A stretch of DNA of 64,000 bases from Ptychodera flava (Eukaryota > Hemichordata > Enteropneusta > Ptychoderidae), in contig NC_091932.1 in assembly GCF_041260155.1 (NCBI RefSeq), positions 32,622,338 through 32,686,337 on the forward strand, written 5' to 3'. Position numbers and translations under genes: made by a program. This document shows, one piece after another, positions 59,510 to 64,000 of the stretch. The notes below the pieces were generated by a model that did not search any database, had not been told where the DNA came from, and saw only the letters and a list, made by a program, of their open reading frames with translations. Every line of letters begins with the position of its first letter. Within the stretch, counting starts at the first letter, position 1.

Positions 59510-60033
59510 TCAATCCGTGACAAATTACGTCCACCCCTTCTGATGTCGTGATTCTTGATATATCATATTCTAAAACACTTGTTTTGACATTTTCGATTTG
59601 AAATTTCGATGATTTAAGTCATGGCAATGCCCCAGTCCTCAAACGTTCACAGTGAATAAAACAGAAGGCAGATGCAAGACATCCTTCTTTTTATATATAT
59701 TAATACAACGGCACCAGACTTTAAATCAAATAAGTCAAAATGTCGTTTTAGCGGGACCAATCACGTCCAGGTGATGTGTCATCTTTCAGCTTTTCTGGGC
59801 TCTCATCGGGGTAACTATATCAGTGGGCACATTGCTTTTATTCCTTCTGGCCTATACAAATTTAATATTCAATAAGGTCAAGTCTTAATCGCTTCTTTTT
59901 TTTTTCTTTTTTTCTTTTTTTTTTTATTTCACAAAATTTCTGTTTATCCATGTAAATATAGTGAAATACAGTGAAATCTTTCCTTACAGACACCTCTCTA
60001 ATTAGGACAACTCTTTATTAAGGACAAGTCTTA

Positions 60034-60965
60034 GGGACCGTTCAGTTTTTACGGCCGGGGGGGGCCGGCAAAATCTTGTCGCCGGTGTTCAAAAAAATGA
60101 TGACCCCCCCCCCCTGCATTTTTCGCGAAAAAATGATGACCCCCCCTTTGTCAGACGAAAAATTTGATGACCCCCCCCCCCCCCACTGAAAAATAGCCAA
60201 AACCCATATGTCAAATTTACCCGCATGGTTTGGATTTGAACTCCGGTACGCGGCGCACTTTATTCGTGTAGCAGAGATGCCAGTGTACAAACTTCTCAGC
60301 CACATCCATGCAAACGTCTGTTAATTAGGACGACTGTAAGGCAATTTTTAACTTCATTTCCATAGACAACTTATGTCCATGGACATTGTATAAAGTAAAC
60401 TTCATTGGAGTGGTTCGCCAAAGGCAGCCGGTTAAGAGGGTCATGGGCCATTACGTAAAGTCAACCTTATTCTAGTGGGCAACCAAAGGTGGCCCACTGG
60501 TAAAAAGAGGGTCGATCATGGCCATTGCATGAAGTAAACTTTACTGAACAGGGCCGCTGAAGGCGTCCGGCCGTTAAGATGGTCATGGGGTATTACAATA
60601 AAGTCAATTATTGTAGTGGCCGCCACAGGCGGCCCGCCAGTAAAGAGGGTCGATCATGGCCATTGCATGAAGTAAACCTAATTGGAGTGGGCCGCCAAAG
60701 GCGTCTGCCCGCTAAGAGGGTCATGGGTAATACATAAAGTATATTTATTGTATTGGGCCGCCGAAGGCGGCCCGCCGGTAAAGAGGGTCAATCATGGCCA
60801 TGGCATAAAGTGGACTTTATTGTAGGTATTATGTTTTTGAAAATGTGGTGACCCCCCCTTTCCTACCAGTGAAAAAGTGATGACCCCCCCTTCTTGGATT
60901 CCAAAATTATGATGACCCCCCCTGGATTTTGCCGGCCCCCCCGGCCGTAAAAACTGAACGGTCCC
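60034..60965. mobile_element. Harbinger-like TIR element flanked by TTA
   Basis: Ends GGGACCGTTCAG...ACGGCCGGGGGG in inverted order (about 41 bp, one indel), flanked by TTA at 60031-60033 and 60966-60968. A TWA duplication is typical of PIF/Harbinger. Next to each end are runs of ATGATGACCCCCC motifs. No transposase. Confidence 0.65.
60391..60835. repeat. Tandem repeat, period about 139 bp with a 70-bp half-period
   Basis: About three copies. Each holds a GGCCGCC-AAGGCGGCC-type palindrome followed by GTAAAGAGGGTC-ATCATGGCCATTG and, half a unit later, GGTCATGGG-ATTAC. Confidence 0.85.
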
Positions 60966-61710
60966 TTAATCGCTTCTTGAATATGAGTTTGACCCAAAGC
61001 GCCCTCTATCGCTAGTTTGATGGAAACGGGGCAGAATACATGGCCATCATGTTGCTAAGGCTTTGCTACAGCGCCTACTTGTCGTACACAAGGGCGTTAC
61101 ATTTAATCTTTCATTTTTTCAAATTTTACTCCTATAATCGGGTCACTGATGTTATATATAAACAAATTATTTAATGAATATCACATTATGACCATCAAGA
61201 GTTTAAAAACTAAAATTTTCGCTAGTTACATGTACCAGTCAAGCTCGAGCACGGTAATGAGATCACCCAGCACGGACGGCCGCAGCTGTTTACCGGCTTT
61301 CATTAGCCGCACCCGCGTACTCGTGTGCGGGATACAGGGTAGCCGTACGTATCCAAGGAGTTTTTGTGCGGTCGGTGTTAGTTTCCAGTTTTTATATGCT
61401 TGCTAACTACTAGTACGCGAAAACAGCGAAAAAAAACACTCATAAACGAAACAGCACTGCTAAATAAATGTCAGTACGACGGGTGTCTACTAAAAGAAGT
61501 GTACGGCCGCATACAAAGTAGCCCCTCTCTCACCGTATAGTGCTTTTTTTCACTTGTGCTGTCTACGACTTTACCGAGAAGCCAGACTGGCAGATTGTGT
61601 TACCTCACTGGCCAACACAATCTGCCAGTCTGGCTTCTCGGTAAAGTCGTCGACAGCGCAAGTGGAAAAAAGCACTATACAGTGAGAGAGGGGCTACTTT
61701 GTATGCGGCC

Positions 61711-61809
61711 TAGCTCTGCATGGCAGGGTTGTGTGTTACCGGCGTTTAATACGGCTGTGGTGGTAGGCCGTATAACGCCGGTAACACACAGCCCTGCCAT
61801 GCAGAGCTA
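61711..61809. mobile_element. 99-bp hairpin insertion element
   Basis: Arms TAGCTCTGCATGGCAGGG... of about 43 bp, nearly perfect, around a short loop; flanked by TATGCGGCC (61702-61710) and TATGCTGCC (61810-61818), a 9-bp duplication with one change. The other foldback arm lacks it (about 61510). Confidence 0.8.
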
Positions 61810-62706
61810 TATGCTGCCGTACACTTCTTAGTAGACACCCGTCGTACTGACAATTATTTAGCAGTGCTGTTTCATTTATGAGTGTTTTTTATTTCGCTGG
61901 AAACTGGAAACTAACACCGACCGCACAAAAACTCCTTGGATACGTACGGCTACCCTGTATCCCGCACACGAGTACGCGGGTGCGGCTAATGAAAGCCGGT
62001 AAACAGCTGCGGCCGTCCGTGCTGGGTGATCTCATTACCGTGCTCGAGCTTGACTGGTACATGTAACTAGCGAAAATTTTAGTTTTTAAACTCTTGATGG
62101 TCATAATGTGACATTCATTAAATAATTTGTTTATATATAACATCAGTGACCCGATTATAGGAGTAAAATTTGAAAAAATGAAAGATTAAATGTAACGCCC
62201 TTGTGTACGACAAGTGGAGGCTGTTCAGTGCAAAGCCTTCTTAGCAACATGATGGCCATGTATTCTGCCCCGTTTCCATCAAACTAACGGTAGAGGGCGC
62301 TTTGGGTCAAACTCATATACAAGAAGCGATTAAGACTTGACCTTATTGAATATTAAATTTGTATAGGCCAGAAGGAATAAAAGCAATGTGCCCACTGATA
62401 TAGTTACCCCGATGATAGCCCAGAAAAGCTGAAAGATGACACATCACCTGGACGTGATTGGTCACGCTAAAACGACATTTTGACTTATTTGATTTAAAGT
62501 CTGGTGCCGTTGTATTAATATATATAAAAAGAAGGATGTCTTGCATCTGCCTTCTGTTTTATTCACTGTGAACGTTTGAGGACTGGGGCATTGTCATGAC
62601 TTAGATCATCGAAATTTCAAATCGAAAATGTCAAAACAAGTGTTTTAGAATATGATATATCAAGAATCACGACATCAGAAGGGGTGGACGCACTTTGTCA
62701 TGGATT

Positions 62707-64000
62707 CTTTCGAGATCTTTCGCACCGCGCCGGATGTCATTCGTGATTTTGGACTCCGAAACAAATTTTTGCTTATAATCATGTTGACAACAACTTATAG
62801 AGAACTTCACGCAAAATTATAATGATTAGAGATTCGTTTACTTATATGCTTAAATTATGTCGGGAATATGACAAGGATGATAAAATTGTAGGTCACATGT
62901 GTAATTCTATGTGGTTTCGTTAAAGTTAACTTTTTGGAGTTTGCGGAGCAGGTCTGTCATATTTTTGGTCTTTTATGAAAAATAGGCCCGAATTGGGGAA
63001 ACAACTCTTTGTGCAAAATACCAGGTGGATTATTAGTATTCATTAAAGCAAATTACATTTACGAGTATTTTTTCCGTAAAAATGTCATTTTCAATGTTGA
63101 ATATTGAATATTTTCATGTACCTTGCATCTTACATTGTGAAAAACATAAACCAGAGTAGGCGACAACATTTGTCTTGCAAACCTCTGTGGAATAGAATCT
63201 GTCGCTGAATCGAATTGGGGTTCGAGGTTTGATATTAACTCTTTATAATATTCGTTTTTTACGACAAATTGTGACGTCAAAGACGCCCCCTCCCCATATA
63301 TCTGCATCAAACCCTCAGTTCATGACAAATACGCAAACAATATCCGGTACAATCACTTCGCAAAGTAGACAAACACGCCTATTCTTTAACCTGTAGCACA
63401 GAGTATCATAGACAGAGTGGCAACACCTATTGTTTAAGGCGTGAAGGGGTTACGTAAGCAATCCGTGTTTGCCTCGCCTCACGAAGCTCTTGGCTCTCTT
63501 TTCCGAAGAGTGCCGACCATGCACCCTTCGGTAATTTCGGATTTTCACCATTGTTAAGCGAAAGTATGTTCGACAAAGTTTGTGTTGTTGTTGTCGTGTG
63601 GTGCTGATCGGAATTGATGTGCTGGCAAAAACGGGAGTGTTTTGAGCTTCAGGAAAGTGGGTTTTACCGTTTTAAAAATTCCTCTCATATTTTTATGAAT
63701 ATATAATGAGTGTGTTTGAACCAAATTTGAAAGTCTTTATCGATACTGTCTGGTTTTACTCAATGGTTTACGGTCAGTCATACCGTCTTTTACACGTGCG
63801 TCAAGAAAGGACATGTTTATGAAACTGCTGGCGTGTTATGTTTTGATTGGCGTGAAGCAGTGTTTCTGGCCTGAGAGCTCACAAAGTAACTATGGTTGCT
63901 ACGCGACTGGCAGTACGATGCCATCTCGTCGTATGTTTCGCATAATCTCGTGTAATTATCAACCACAAACAAAGCCTCCAAAAAGTTTAACACCTTTGAA
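62707..64000. other. Right end of window, no recognised gene
   Basis: The last ~600 bp are somewhat richer in CpG and could be a promoter of a gene outside the window, but no exon is supported. Confidence 0.5.

Larger units (their letters stand above)
59898..60965 (-). mobile_element. Insertion in the foldback arm with 13-bp TSD and poly(T) edge
   Basis: TTAATCGCTTCTT occurs at 59885-59897 and 60966-60978; the right arm (about 62318-62345) has the uninterrupted site. The left edge is T-rich, as for a poly(A)-tailed element in minus orientation. A pogo/Tigger-like terminus (CAGTGAAATC..ACACCTCTCTAATTAGGACA) lies at about 59968-60025. Confidence 0.65.
59510..62706. mobile_element. Large foldback element with about 1-kb inverted arms
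   Basis: Left arm (59510-61603) and right arm (61610-62706) are near-identical inverted copies meeting at about 61604. Outer parts share e.g. GATGTCGTGATTCTTGATA. The left arm is split by an insertion at 59898-60965 and the right arm by a hairpin element at 61711-61809, so each arm shows the other's empty site. No long credible protein is encoded. Confidence 0.9.

Noticed and set aside
60042..60305. Gly-rich minus-strand protein
   Set aside because: Encoded by the C-tract repeats of the Harbinger-like element.
61149..62143. Paired 84-85-codon proteins on both strands
   Set aside because: They are the same segment in the two foldback arms, without codon-like conservation.

Overview
This is a 64 kb piece of an invertebrate animal nuclear genome. 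The genes are split by spliceosomal introns (GT-AG plus one GC-AG), the introns are full of MITEs, foldback elements, tRNA-derived SINEs and microsatellites, and the proteins read closest to bilaterian orthologues. The style (many small TIR elements, a SINE with a GCCCTTGAGCAAGGCAC core, a slow-evolving myosin light chain) suggests a marine deuterostome or lophotrochozoan, but the phylum cannot be fixed from this window.

Layout. (1) 1258-42015, minus strand: a complete MED23 gene (Mediator tail subunit 23), reconstructed here as 35 coding exons and about 1,436 residues. Phases agree at every junction except intron 29. (2) About 42.0-42.5 kb: a compact region between MED23 exon 1 (leftward) and a probable non-coding first exon of the next gene (rightward), with YY1-, ETS- and CRE-like sites; it looks like a bidirectional promoter. 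(3) 50521-52192, plus strand: a complete non-muscle/smooth-type myosin regulatory light chain (three coding exons, 175 residues), with a long first intron that carries a 1.4 kb transposon holding a broken RecQ-type helicase fragment. (4) 52.2-64 kb: mostly mobile elements, including a tRNA-derived insertion with perfect target-site duplication, a hAT-like element, a 3.2 kb foldback with nested insertions, and one weak candidate first exon near 58.0 kb.

Main observations. The 3' end of MED23 exon 28 together with its 5' splice site has been amplified into 11 tandem 33-bp units, so the pre-mRNA carries a row of near-identical splice donors. Only the exon-proximal one keeps the reading frame; any other gives TGG-TAA at once. 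A 58-bp inverted copy of the same exon-donor junction sits 3.2 kb away in another intron of the same gene. Other items: a MULE-like transposon (10-bp exact TSD, 81-bp TIRs) carrying helicase coding sequence; a phase-neutral duplicated MED23 exon; an in-frame open reading frame of about 113 codons in intron 12; two copies of one repeat each ending 22-33 bp before a MED23 3' splice site; and a 227-bp intronic tandem array in which most units carry a nuclear-receptor DR1 motif. No operon, CRISPR or prokaryotic feature is present.
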